Shown: piece by piece, positions 51,518-60,142 of the stretch
How positions within the stretch are numbered: position 1 is the first letter of the stretch
Layout: each line of letters opens with the position of its first letter
DNA from: Labilithrix luteola
GTDB taxonomy: Bacteria > Myxococcota_A > Polyangia > Polyangiales > Polyangiaceae
Assembly: GCF_001263205.1 (NCBI RefSeq)
Contig: NZ_CP012333.1
Coordinates: 496,001-560,000, forward strand
Length of the DNA: 64,000 bases
Direction of reading: 5' to 3'
Notes under the pieces: model-generated
Seen by the model: only the letters and a program-made list of their open reading frames with translations
Databases searched by the model: none
What the model was told of the DNA's origin: nothing
Translations under genes and position numbers: made by a program

Positions 51518-52642
51518 TCAGGACTCTTCGGAGCTCGGAGCGGGCGTGGGGCACTCGGCGACGAGATCCACGCCACCGAAGAACTCGCCGACGACCTGAC
51601 TCCACGCGTCGGCGTTCAGAGACGTGGCGCACTTGAACGCCTGCTCGGGCTGCTCGCCGCGTTCGACGATGGCGCGGTGCTCGACGAACCAGCGCTCACC
51701 GATCTCCGCGGCGTACTCGCGGACGGCCGCGGTGCGGGGGTCGAACGGATAATAGGTGCCGCCAGGAACCTTGGTGTCGTCGGGCGCGTACGGCTCGAGA
51801 CACGCATCGTCGTCCGCGCACGTCTCGAGGATCGCCGAAAAGAGGGGCGACAGAGCGCGGTCCGACCAGTCCCCGTGTCCAGCGTCGTTGAGATGGAAGA
51901 TCTCGTGGAACAAGGTGGCCATCACCTTGTGCTCCGACTCGTGGAGCGGACCTTCGAGGTTGTAGCCCACCACGTTCTCCATGGCGTACGCCGACGGGTA
52001 CGACGGCACGTCGGTCTTGTAGAACATGACCGCGTGCGGGCGCGTTCGGAACAGGACCGGTTCGCTCGAGGTGGTGGCAACGGCGGCGATCACCGACTCG
52101 ATCGTCCGAAGCCCCTTCACGAGCCACTGCAGATGATGACGATAGGCGCCCTTCGGCAGGGCCGCGCGCGTGTTCATCACGCCGAGATAGCCCGCGTCGA
52201 TGACGTGCACGGCGCCCGTGCCCGGGAGCGTTCCGTGCTCGTCGAAGAGCTCGCGAGCGAGCGTCCAACTCTCGGAATCGTCGCCGTAGAGCGCGTCAAT
52301 CGCGCAGGCTGCAAAGCTCCGCGCTTCCTTTCGTTCGCCGCATGTCGCTTTGCAACGAGCACGATCCGGACCGCAGAGTGCATCGACCACGACGCCCATG
52401 GCCGGCGTCTCGATCGACGCGACGAACGGGCCCCACGGAGTCGGGCGAAAGTCTGTGCGCGGATCGTCGACGACGAGCGGACTCACGCCGCGCGCGCGCA
52501 CGGACGTCAATCCCCGCGAGCGGCACCCGACGAAGACCACCGCGAAGCAGGCAATCAGAAAAATTTGCAGCGTCGGCCGAATTCTCGTTGCCCGATCCGT
52601 CCGGCCAGGCACGAGAAAGGCGCGTCGTGTACGAAACTGCAC
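51518..52642 (-). CDS. HExxH metallopeptidase-like lipoprotein
   Basis: This 374-residue lipoprotein has a basic leader, a hydrophobic core (LQIFLIACFAVVFVGC, lipobox Cys40), then a soluble part with a short zinc-protease motif LFHEIFHLND (His246, Glu247, His250) followed by AGHGDWSD, and Cys pairs (LCGPDRARCKATC and CADDDACLEPY). A zinc metallopeptidase-like fold is inferred from the HExxH motif; the third zinc ligand is not certain. The GTG at 52642 has an AGGA site. It lies between the efflux operon and a LysR gene on the same strand. Confidence 0.75.
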   Translation of the reverse strand: MQFRTRRAFLVPGRTDRATRIRPTLQIFLIACFAVVFVGCRSRGLTSVRARGVSPLVVDDPRTDFRPTPWGPFVASIETPAMGVVVDALCGPDRARCKATCGERKEARSFAACAIDALYGDDSESWTLARELFDEHGTLPGTGAVHVIDAGYLGVMNTRAALPKGAYRHHLQWLVKGLRTIESVIAAVATTSSEPVLFRTRPHAVMFYKTDVPSYPSAYAMENVVGYNLEGPLHESEHKVMATLFHEIFHLNDAGHGDWSDRALSPLFSAILETCADDDACLEPYAPDDTKVPGGTYYPFDPRTAAVREYAAEIGERWFVEHRAIVERGEQPEQAFKCATSLNADAWSQVVGEFFGGVDLVAECPTPAPSSEES

Positions 52643-52708
52643 GGCCGATCCTGACTACCGTCTCCACGCGAGACGTCAACCCGACGGTTGCGAGCACGGT
52701 CGTGGAGA

Positions 52709-53647
52709 TCACGGGGCGTGTCTCTTCGTCGACGAAGGACGCAGCAGACAGCCCGGCCACACGTCGAGGAACTCCTTCAGCGCTTTGACGAACGCCTGCA
52801 CGCTCATCGGCACGTGACGACTCTTGGCGTACACCGCGAACATCTGTTCGGGCGGTGCCGGGAAAGCCTCGAGCACCGCGACGAGCGAGCCCTGACCGAT
52901 TTCGGGCAGCGCCAAGTACTCGGGCAGGCGAGCGACTCCGCAGCCGGCGACAGCGAGATCGCGAACGAGCGCCCAGGCGTTCGCCGTGGCCTGCCGGTGG
53001 ACGATCGTGTCGCCGGAGCCGGCGCGTGAGAAACGCCACGTGGCGGGCGACTGCCTCGTCCCCATGACGATGCAGGTGTGTTTGGAGAGCTCACGCGGAT
53101 GACGCGGCGTGCCCTCGCGCTCGAGATAGGCGGGGCTCGCCACGGTCCGCTGGCGCGTGGGCACACCGAGCTTCTTCGCGACGAGGGACGCGCTGTTCGG
53201 CGGATCGGTCTGGATGACCAGGTCGAATCCGTCGCGCACGGGATCGAGTCGTTCGTTCGTCAGCTCGGTTTCGACCTGCACGTTCGGGTGCTCCACGACG
53301 AACTGCGCGAGCACTTTTCCAACCGCCGCCTGGCCGAAGTCGACCGGGGCGCCGAGACGGATCTTTCCCCCGGCCTTGCTGGCGCGTCCCGAGACGGAAC
53401 GCTCCGCCTCCTCCATCACGTCGAGCGCATTCCTGATCTGCTCGAAGTAGACGCGTCCTTCTTCGGTCAGCGACACGCGCCGCGTGGTGCGCTCGAGCAG
53501 CGTCGTCCCCAGCCTCTCTTCGAGGCGACGCACCTGCACGCTCACGGTCGACGCCGGAGACGAGAGCGCCGTCGCGGCAACGCGGAAGCTCCCGACCTCG
53601 GCGACTTTGGCGAACGCAATGGCGGCGGCGAAGTCCGGCTTGTTCAT
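52709..53647 (-). CDS. LysR-family transcriptional regulator
   Basis: This 312-residue protein has an N-terminal winged helix-turn-helix (AAIAFAKVAEVGSFRVAATA and LSSPASTVSVQVRRLEERLG, 8-48) and a substrate-binding domain (about 90-300) with GKIRLGAPVDFGQAAVGKVL and CGVARLPEYLALPEIGQGSL. It belongs to the group near DsdC/CrgA that represses or activates a divergent gene, here the GST gene at 53715. ATG 53647 is preferred; the start codon lies in a perfect palindrome. The inducer is unknown. Confidence 0.92.
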   Translation of the reverse strand: MNKPDFAAAIAFAKVAEVGSFRVAATALSSPASTVSVQVRRLEERLGTTLLERTTRRVSLTEEGRVYFEQIRNALDVMEEAERSVSGRASKAGGKIRLGAPVDFGQAAVGKVLAQFVVEHPNVQVETELTNERLDPVRDGFDLVIQTDPPNSASLVAKKLGVPTRQRTVASPAYLEREGTPRHPRELSKHTCIVMGTRQSPATWRFSRAGSGDTIVHRQATANAWALVRDLAVAGCGVARLPEYLALPEIGQGSLVAVLEAFPAPPEQMFAVYAKSRHVPMSVQAFVKALKEFLDVWPGCLLRPSSTKRHAP

Positions 53648-53658
53648 CTCGATGAACA
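53641..53658. promoter_or_regulatory. Palindrome over the LysR start codon
   Basis: TGTTCAT (53641-53647) and ATGAACA (53652-53658) are perfect inverted arms around CTCG, and the LysR ATG is in the first arm. It may be an autoregulatory site or an RNA hairpin. Confidence 0.5.
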
Positions 53659-53665
53659 GAGTGAT

Positions 53666-53681
53666 CAATCCTCAGCGATTG
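53666..53681. promoter_or_regulatory. CAATC-N6-GATTG LysR-type site
   Basis: CAATC (53666-53670) and GATTG (53677-53681) are 5-base inverted arms spaced by CTCAGC in the 67-base gap between the divergent LysR and GST genes. This is a fair LysR-type binding site for the pair. Confidence 0.5.
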
Positions 53682-53714
53682 TTCAATGGACATCACGGCG
53701 GTAGCTCTTTGCCT

Positions 53715-54329
53715 ATGACGACACCGCTCAAGCTCTTCTACGCCACCGGCGTTTGCTCCCTCCCCGTGCACATCGTCCTCCACGAGCTCGGCAAGCCGTT
53801 CGAGGTCATTCGCGTCGACCTCCGCACCAAGAAGCTCGCGACGGGCGGCGACCTCGCGGACGTCACGCCGAAGAGCTACGTGCCTGCGCTCGAGCTCGCC
53901 GACGGCAGCATTCTCACCGAGACCGCGGTCATCCTCCGCTACCTCGCCGACACCAACCCCGAAGCCTCCCTCGCGCCGCGCCATGGCGGCATCGACCGCG
54001 TGCGCTTCGACGAATGGCTCCACTTCATTTCGACGGAGTTCCACAAGGCCTTTGCGACCTTCACCATCATGGACAGGCCGAGCGAGGAGAGCAAACGCTG
54101 GGCAGCCGAGCGCCTGGCGAAGCGCGTCACCCTGCTCGCCGACGGCCTCGGGGCTCGGACGTATCTGTTCGGCGATTCCTTCACCGTCCTCGACGCGTAT
54201 GCCTTCTGGGCACTGCGCATGTACCAGGCGCTCACGAAAGCCGAGCTCCCCGAGACGCTGCGCGCGTACATGACGCGCCTCCGCGACCGCCCGACGGTGC
54301 GCAGCGCCTTCGCCGCCGAAGCCGCGTGA
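53715..54329 (+). CDS. Glutathione S-transferase
   Basis: This 204-residue GST has an N-terminal thioredoxin-like domain (LKLFYATGVCSLPVHIVLHE, with the beta-class Cys14-Ser15, then YVPALELADGSILTETAVIL) and an all-alpha C-terminal domain (DEWLHFISTEFHKAFATFTI, YLFGDSFTVLDAYAFWALRM). It would conjugate glutathione to electrophiles or act as a thiol-disulfide reductase. It is divergent from the LysR gene, which probably controls it. Confidence 0.92.
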   Translation: MTTPLKLFYATGVCSLPVHIVLHELGKPFEVIRVDLRTKKLATGGDLADVTPKSYVPALELADGSILTETAVILRYLADTNPEASLAPRHGGIDRVRFDEWLHFISTEFHKAFATFTIMDRPSEESKRWAAERLAKRVTLLADGLGARTYLFGDSFTVLDAYAFWALRMYQALTKAELPETLRAYMTRLRDRPTVRSAFAAEAA

Positions 54330-54347
54330 CGGACGACGCAGAACGCT

Positions 54348-54878
54348 CTACGCCGTGAACGGACCTCGCCGGAACGCACCCGTGTAGCTGAGGAGAGCGG
54401 TCTCCGGCAGCGGCGTCGTCGCCGCTTCGCAGATCTCCTGGTACATCGCCTCGTACTTGGGGAGGAGTTCCTTTTCGAGCACCTCGATGCAGGCCGGCGC
54501 GAACCTCTCCCCCCTCCGTTCGAGCATTCGAAAGAACGCCATGAGCTCGTCGTAGATCACGTCCACCCAGTAGGTGACAGTCGACGAGTCGTCGGCGGAG
54601 ACGAAGCGTGCGGCGACGTCGCGAACGACCTCGGGCGTCAGCTCGTCGACGGTGACCGCGTGATGCGCATACGCCAGGTACACGAAGACACTGGCGTAGC
54701 CAGGCCCGGGCGTGATCGCTCTGTATTCCTTGGACTTGTAGAACTTGGCGAGGATCTTGTTCCCACGCAGCCTCACCAGCCTCTCGCGCCGTGTGTCCTT
54801 CGGCACGTCGTTCCAGAGTGAAGCGATGTAATCGTGCGCGAGCCACGGCAACGGGAGCTTGACGGAGTAGAGAGTCAT
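54348..54878 (-). CDS. Hypothetical helical protein
   Basis: This 176-residue soluble protein has sequence MTLYSVKLPLPWLAHDYIAS, then RRERLVRLRGNKILAKFYKS, AYAHHAVTVDELTPEVVRDV and ERFAPACIEVLEKELLPKYE. It is helix-rich, with no signal peptide; no family is recognised. ATG 54878 has a GGGA site. It is convergent with the GST gene and divergent from the esterase gene. Confidence 0.7.
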   Translation of the reverse strand: MTLYSVKLPLPWLAHDYIASLWNDVPKDTRRERLVRLRGNKILAKFYKSKEYRAITPGPGYASVFVYLAYAHHAVTVDELTPEVVRDVAARFVSADDSSTVTYWVDVIYDELMAFFRMLERRGERFAPACIEVLEKELLPKYEAMYQEICEAATTPLPETALLSYTGAFRRGPFTA

Positions 54879-54997
54879 GCAGGTCCCTTCGGCCGGCGCT
54901 CCGTCGGGTTGCTTGGAGGGGGCGTCGTTTCTCGAAACCCTGCTGGCGCACGGTGGCGCATGTAGAAGGCCCACCGTGCATCTGTTAGCTCTACGGG

Positions 54998-56491
54998 ATG
55001 CACCGCCTGGCTTGGCTGGTTCTCGTCTCGTCCGCCGCAAGCGCCGCGTGTCAGCCTGCGCCGTCCACCCCGCCAGCAAAGGCGTCGACGGAACGGACGT
55101 CTCCGCAGGCGATGGTGACGGGGCGAGTCACCATTCCGGCGTCCACACGCACGAACGTCGTGGGTCCAGCGCGAGGCACGCTGGGCGTGTTCTGGGTGAC
55201 ACCGACCGAAGCGGCTGCGCTGGAGGAGGGATCCTTGTCGCTTCGCACGATGCTCGATTTCTTCGGGCGCGTCGTGGTCCGCCCGAACGTCGACCTGACG
55301 GCCGCGGAAGCAACGATCGACTTCGAGATGCATGCGCCAGCCGGTGAGATCGTCGTGATGGCCGTTCTCGATCGCGGACACGACTTCATCTCGGCGATGT
55401 TCGGCGGCGGCGCAGACGGCAACCTTCAAGGACGGAGCGAAAAGGCGCAGACAATCACCGTCGGACGGCCCACAGCGGTCGACGTGGCGCTCTCACGCAT
55501 CCATCACGCACCTCCGCCAGGCGAGCAATGCCAGGGTGAACGCTTTCGGCTCGAGACCGTCACCGCCCCCAAGGTCGCCGGATCGATGGGCAACCCCACG
55601 ACACGGCGCCTCTGCGTGCATCTTCCACCGAGTTACGACGCCGAACCGTCACGACGGTATCCCGTGCTCTACGCGTTCGCCGGTTTGATGGGCAGCGACA
55701 CGAGCGGCACGATCCTCGACGTGATGAAGGCGACCGACACGATCGGCAGTGGTGCGCGGGAAGCCATCGTGGTCGGCGTCGACGTGCGCACGAACTACGG
55801 CTCGAGCTATCTCGAGAACACGGCGCTCGCGGGTGATTTCGATTCGTTCGTGTCGAGCGACGTCGTCGCCCAGATCGATCGGACGTATCGAACGCTCGCC
55901 AGTCCCGACAAACGAGGTGTCGTCGGGCAATCGACGGGCGGCTTCAACGTCGTCTCGCTCGGTCTCCGACACTCGGACGTCTTCCAAACCATCGTGGCGA
56001 GCTCCCCCGACGGACTCGACTTCGGCGAATGGCTCCTCGAGCCGGATGGCAAACACGTCCGCCCGCGATGGCTCGCGTGGATGCGCGTCGAAGATCAGGC
56101 TGGACCGCCGGGACAGATGACGAGCTACGCCGCCGACTGGTCCCCCGAGCCCGGAGGCCATCACGGTCTCGCCTGGCCGGCGGACCTGACGACCGGTGTG
56201 GTGGTTCCCGAGACCTGGGCTCGCTGGAAGCGCCATAGCCCGACGACGCTGCTCGCCGATCCGACCATCCTCGCCAACGCGAAGGCGCGGCTCGCAGGGA
56301 GAATCCTCCTCGCCGCGGGGAGAAACGACGAGGCCGACCTCTTTGCTCCGACGCAGCGCTTCAGTGATGCACTCCGCCGCGCGGGCATCGACCACACCTT
56401 CGCGCCGGACGACGGAGGCCACTTCATCCCGCCGGCTCGCATGACCACGATGGTCGACTTCGCGCTCCGCTCACTTTCCTCGAAGAAATGA
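54998..56491 (+). CDS. Esterase D-like lipoprotein
   Basis: This 497-residue lipoprotein has the signal MHRLAWLVLVSSAASAACQP (lipobox Cys18), an N-terminal beta domain (about 40-170) and an esterase domain (about 185-490) of the putative esterase/feruloyl-esterase family. The nucleophile is Ser312 in GVVGQSTGGFNVVSLGLR; LYAFAGLMGSDTSG carries the oxyanion hole, and the Asp and His lie in AAGRNDEADL and DDGGHFIPPA. It would hydrolyse carboxyl esters outside the inner membrane. It stands alone on the plus strand; the substrate is unknown. Confidence 0.86.
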   Translation: MHRLAWLVLVSSAASAACQPAPSTPPAKASTERTSPQAMVTGRVTIPASTRTNVVGPARGTLGVFWVTPTEAAALEEGSLSLRTMLDFFGRVVVRPNVDLTAAEATIDFEMHAPAGEIVVMAVLDRGHDFISAMFGGGADGNLQGRSEKAQTITVGRPTAVDVALSRIHHAPPPGEQCQGERFRLETVTAPKVAGSMGNPTTRRLCVHLPPSYDAEPSRRYPVLYAFAGLMGSDTSGTILDVMKATDTIGSGAREAIVVGVDVRTNYGSSYLENTALAGDFDSFVSSDVVAQIDRTYRTLASPDKRGVVGQSTGGFNVVSLGLRHSDVFQTIVASSPDGLDFGEWLLEPDGKHVRPRWLAWMRVEDQAGPPGQMTSYAADWSPEPGGHHGLAWPADLTTGVVVPETWARWKRHSPTTLLADPTILANAKARLAGRILLAAGRNDEADLFAPTQRFSDALRRAGIDHTFAPDDGGHFIPPARMTTMVDFALRSLSSKK

Positions 56492-56652
56492 GCGCGGACT
56501 GACCATCAAGCTCTGCAGATCGCACCACCGGCGCACCTGGTTGCATCGAGTGAGATAGCGCGCCTCGACAAAGCTGAAGCGTGATCTCTTCGCTTCGCGC
56601 CGCCACATTCGGGCGAACACCGGGCCCACGCCGGCGTAGTCTGCCGGCCAAC

Positions 56653-57702
56653 ATGCGTTTGGCTATTTGGTTTTCGGTCGTTGGTATTGCTTCGATGTCC
56701 ATGGCGTGTGCAGCGCGCAAGCCCCCGCCGCCCGCCGCGCCCGTCTCGAACGCGACGCCCGAGTTGCGCGCGGCGGTCGAGAAGGCCTCGGCTTGCAACT
56801 ACGACGCAGGCCGGTTCGACGCCGAATGCGAAGGCTACAAGGCCTGGGAAGCGAACAGCGAGCTCGCCAATGCGGGTCTGCTCGAGATGATGACGAGCGA
56901 GGACACGAAGGTGCGTGCGCTCGTCGTGCGGAAGCTCAGTGTCCAGTTCACCGCGGACAACGCCGACAAGGACACCCTCGCGGCCTATCTGAACGCCGCC
57001 GAGAAAGAGAAGGTCGAGCCGATCGCGAAGGACTTCGCCCGCGGAATCGGCAGCATGGACCTCGGCAAGTTCGGATTGCTCGATCGCGGCATCGCCATCG
57101 CCAAAGCGCATTCCGTTGCCGACTACCAGGAGACCTACGCCAGCGCCCTCAAGAGCGAGAGCGAGCCGGACAAGGTCCTCGCGTACGCCGGCGAGCTCGC
57201 CAAGTCGGAAGATCTCGCGCTCCGCAACGCGGCGCTCCGCATGTTCGTCAATGCCACGAAGTCGCGCGGTGAAGTCGCGTGCGCGGGCCTCGACGCGCTT
57301 CGCACGGACAAGGATCCCTCGCTCGCCCAGCACGCCACCACGCACCTCGCCCACGCCGGGGCCTGCGCCAAGCAGCACGATGCACTCCTCGCGGCCATCG
57401 AGGAGATGAAGCTCTCGAAGAACCCCGCGGCCGCCGAGCCCTATCTCGGCGAAATCGTCGAGAGCATCTGCCAGAACGCCGAGAAGACGCCGGCTCAGCG
57501 CGATCGCTCGCTCGTTCTCGCCAAGCAGATCACCGAGACCACCAAGATCCAGGGCGCGACCCGCTCCTCGACGCTCGCAGCCGTTCTCGCCTGCGATCCC
57601 AAGGCAGGTCCCGCGTTCGTGAAGAAGTTCTCCAAGGACAAGGACGCCGTCGTCGCCGAGCGCGCAAAGAGCTTGCTCGAAGGCACCGCGGCGAAAAAGT
57701 AA
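56653..57702 (+). CDS. Helical-repeat lipoprotein
   Basis: This 349-residue lipoprotein has the signal MRLAIWFSVVGIASMSMACA (lipobox Cys19), a Pro-rich linker and a helical repeat body (about 35-345) with HEAT-like units (LANAGLLEMMTSEDTKVRAL, RGIAIAKAHSVADYQETYAS, GELAKSEDLALRNAALRMFV and HLAHAGACAKQHDALLAAIE). It may be a protein-binding scaffold on the envelope. A terminator hairpin follows. ATG 56653 gives the signal peptide. Confidence 0.8.
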   Translation: MRLAIWFSVVGIASMSMACAARKPPPPAAPVSNATPELRAAVEKASACNYDAGRFDAECEGYKAWEANSELANAGLLEMMTSEDTKVRALVVRKLSVQFTADNADKDTLAAYLNAAEKEKVEPIAKDFARGIGSMDLGKFGLLDRGIAIAKAHSVADYQETYASALKSESEPDKVLAYAGELAKSEDLALRNAALRMFVNATKSRGEVACAGLDALRTDKDPSLAQHATTHLAHAGACAKQHDALLAAIEEMKLSKNPAAAEPYLGEIVESICQNAEKTPAQRDRSLVLAKQITETTKIQGATRSSTLAAVLACDPKAGPAFVKKFSKDKDAVVAERAKSLLEGTAAKK

Positions 57703-57724
57703 GTCCCAGCACGTAGTCCGAACG

Positions 57725-57756
57725 AGCCGTCGTCGGGCCATGTCTCGACGGCGGCT
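57725..57756 (+). terminator. Terminator hairpin after the helical-repeat gene
   Basis: AGCCGTCGTCG (57725-57735) and CGACGGCGGCT (57746-57756) form an 11-bp stem with one G-U pair and a 10-base loop, 23 bases after the stop at 57702, followed by TCTTCGTGTTG. It is a good candidate terminator. Confidence 0.7.
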
Positions 57757-57798
57757 TCTTCGTGTTGATTGCTACCGCAGAGATTAGAATGAGCGGCC

Positions 57799-58743
57799 AT
57801 GCCTCGCCGCTGGACTTGCGCGATCCTCGTCGTTATCGCGCTCATCGTCGCCAGCACCAGCACCGCGGGTTGCGCAGCCGCTCCGGCTGGCCGCCGAGAG
57901 GCTCAGGTCCGGCCCCAGCCCGCGGCTCGAGTCGAACCACTGCCTGAGAGCGCGCTCACGCTGGCCGTCGATTGGGCCGCGATTCGCACCCGTGCTTGGG
58001 GGCCGCGCGCCGGCGCCCTGCTTGCGACCACTCCCGAATGGAAGCAGTTCGCCCGCGGGACATCTCTCGACATCGCCCGGGATGTCGAACGCGTGCTCGT
58101 GACGGGACCATCGCTACGCGACGCGCGGCAAGACGCGCTGGTCGTACGCTACTCCGCCAACGACGAAGACGTGGAGAAGGCGATCGTGAGCTTGACGTCG
58201 CAGCGCGTCGGCGGAGGCACGAAGACCTCGTTGGTCGACCTCGGAGTGGACGGCGTGCGCGGCTGGCAGATGCACGTCGGGCGCTTGGACCGCACCTTTC
58301 TGCGCGGTCCTGATCACGTCCTCGTCGTCGTCCCGAGCCGGCAGGCAGGAGCCTACGCACGCGAGCTGCAGTCCGGTCGACTGACCGTGGGGCCGCACGA
58401 CGGCCAAGCGGCGATTGCGCTGCGGGCGGTCAAACCGACCACGTGGCCGTTCGTTCCAGCCGGAGTCATCGAGCTTCGCGCGCGCGTGCTGCTGCTGAGC
58501 GACGATGGTACCGACACCTTCGTCGAAGCCGATTGCGCGGATGCAGCGACCGCACGAATCGTCGCCAAGCAGCTCGAAGATCGCTTTCAGGCGGCCTTTC
58601 CCGCCAAGGCGAACGGCGGGCCGGCCATCGACACCCAGAGCGAAGGACGGACGGCCAAGGCGCACGTTCGGTTCGCGAAAGACGAGCTCGAGAGCCTCCT
58701 CGATTTTCTCGGGACGTGGTCAGACGTCGAAAAGAGCCAATGA
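57799..58743 (+). CDS. Lipoprotein of unknown function
   Basis: This 314-residue lipoprotein has the signal ending in LIVASTSTAGCAAAP (lipobox Cys25), an Arg/Pro-rich linker and a body with alternating strands and helices (LTLAVDWAAIRTRAWGPRAG, ARDVERVLVTGPSLRDARQD, GVRGWQMHVGRLDRTFLRGP and FAKDELESLLDFLGTWSDVE). It has no recognised domain. It follows the terminator and has its own promoter region. Confidence 0.75.
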   Translation: MPRRWTCAILVVIALIVASTSTAGCAAAPAGRREAQVRPQPAARVEPLPESALTLAVDWAAIRTRAWGPRAGALLATTPEWKQFARGTSLDIARDVERVLVTGPSLRDARQDALVVRYSANDEDVEKAIVSLTSQRVGGGTKTSLVDLGVDGVRGWQMHVGRLDRTFLRGPDHVLVVVPSRQAGAYARELQSGRLTVGPHDGQAAIALRAVKPTTWPFVPAGVIELRARVLLLSDDGTDTFVEADCADAATARIVAKQLEDRFQAAFPAKANGGPAIDTQSEGRTAKAHVRFAKDELESLLDFLGTWSDVEKSQ

Positions 58744-58755
58744 GCGACTGAGCGA

Positions 58756-59010
58756 CTACCGAACGGGGCTCGCCGGCGCGGCACTCGCGGACGGAGCCGG
58801 CAGCACCACGGGGTCGGGCCGGCACGGCGTCTGGAAACCCGTGGTCGAAGCGTCTTCGTCGTTCGTGTGTCGCGCTCGGTGCCTCGTTCCCGGTCGCGCA
58901 GCCCCCGCCACCGTGAGCGCGGTGCACAAGATCGTCATCGGCAGCACCGCCTGCCGGAAGAACGGAAAATCCACGATGGGCTCGTAGCGATGTCGCAGAA
59001 CCAAGGCCAT
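58756..59010 (-). CDS. Doubtful small exported protein
   Basis: This frame of 84 residues has a hydrophobic stretch (AVLPMTILCTALTVAGAARP) and a Pro/Ala/Ser-rich C-terminus (PAPSASAAPASPVR). It looks like a short signal peptide and linker but has no good ribosome site and no conserved domain. It lies in a gap of about 500 bases (58744-59244) between two plus-strand genes; the rest of that gap shows nothing clear. Confidence 0.35.
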   Translation of the reverse strand: MALVLRHRYEPIVDFPFFRQAVLPMTILCTALTVAGAARPGTRHRARHTNDEDASTTGFQTPCRPDPVVLPAPSASAAPASPVR

Positions 59011-59244
59011 CTGTGGGAACGGCGCAGGTGCATTTCGCCTTCACCGTCGTGCTCGTTCGAACGGCCGAGCTGCCACGCGTTCGCACGACGAATTGGACGA
59101 TTCATCGCGGCCCAAGCCGCTGGAATCGGCGTGGTTTTCACGAGCGGTCCCGCTCTGTGGCAGATCGCAATCCTCCGGCGACAAGCGCGGCGGGTACAAT
59201 CGTATCGACGAGCTCGACGTCCCACGATGTTCGGAGGCCTTCGT

Positions 59245-60135
59245 ATGCGTACCTTCTCGCTCCTTGCTGCGCTTCTCGCCGCCGCCGCCTCCGTGGTGGC
59301 GTTCGCTTCCCACGACGCCTCTGCGGCCGAGACCCGAGCCCCCACGAGCCGCTGGCACCTCTTCCTCGACGGCACACCGATCGGTCCCATCGAGCAGAGC
59401 GCCACCAATCTCAGCGCGAAGGGCGCCGAGCAGATGATCGTGGTCTCCCCTGCCGCGATGTCGGCTGGATTCTGGAGCTGGCTCACCCCTGCGTTCGCCG
59501 GGCAGGATCCGAAGCGCACGGTTACCGTCGTCGGCTTCGCAGACGCGCGCCCGGCCATCGCCTCGCAGCTTCCATCCGCGTCGCTTCGTACCTTCGCCCT
59601 CCCGGCACTCGAAGCGAACAACCGCTCGCCGGTGACGTTCTCGCTCACCACGAACGCAGCGACGATCCAGCAGACCACGCCGCTCGACGCGCGGCTTTCG
59701 TCCGGAAGTCGCCCGTGGCTCACGTCGGACTATCGCGTCGAGATCGACGGCATGCCGACGAGCCGCGTGGCCTCGGTGTCTCCGATCACCATCTCGTTCG
59801 CCTCGCGACCGCAGCCGCCCGCGGGTGTCCATCCCGTCGCCGTGGGCAGCCCCAAGACCGTCACGAAGGGTACTTCCGTAACGTCCTCACCTCTCGTCAT
59901 CAAGGTCGCATCGGCCGACGCACCGGCCTTCCAACAATGGCTCGCTTCGGCGGCGACCACGAAGCGAAGTGGCAGCCTGAAGTTCCTGACGCAGGACCTT
60001 CGCGAGCCCCATCTCACGGTGTCGTTCAAGGCGCTGACCATCACGAAGGTGTCGAGCGACACCGCGAGCCAGGGGCCTGCCGGACGCGCGACCGTCGAGA
60101 TGAACGTCGAGGGCATCGCGCTCTCGCCCCCCTGA
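59245..60135 (+). CDS. Exported beta-rich protein, possibly tail-tube-like
   Basis: This 296-residue exported protein has a signal peptide (MRTFSLLAALLAAAASVVAF, cut near ASAAE). Two beta-rich halves follow (about 35-145, with RWHLFLDGTPIGPIEQSATN; about 155-296, with YRVEIDGMPTSRVASVSPIT, PLVIKVASADAPAFQQWLAS and KALTITKVSSDTASQGPAGR). The pattern of strands recalls small phage-tail-tube-like (gp19/Hcp) proteins, but a signal peptide is unusual for these; the resemblance is weak. The ATG at 59245 has a GGAGG site seven bases upstream. The function is unknown. Confidence 0.7.
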   Translation: MRTFSLLAALLAAAASVVAFASHDASAAETRAPTSRWHLFLDGTPIGPIEQSATNLSAKGAEQMIVVSPAAMSAGFWSWLTPAFAGQDPKRTVTVVGFADARPAIASQLPSASLRTFALPALEANNRSPVTFSLTTNAATIQQTTPLDARLSSGSRPWLTSDYRVEIDGMPTSRVASVSPITISFASRPQPPAGVHPVAVGSPKTVTKGTSVTSSPLVIKVASADAPAFQQWLASAATTKRSGSLKFLTQDLREPHLTVSFKALTITKVSSDTASQGPAGRATVEMNVEGIALSPP

Positions 60136-60142
60136 CGAGGGA

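Noticed and set aside
50708..52654. Plus-strand frame of about 650 codons opposite TolC and the HExxH lipoprotein
   Set aside because: It is a shadow of two real minus-strand genes.
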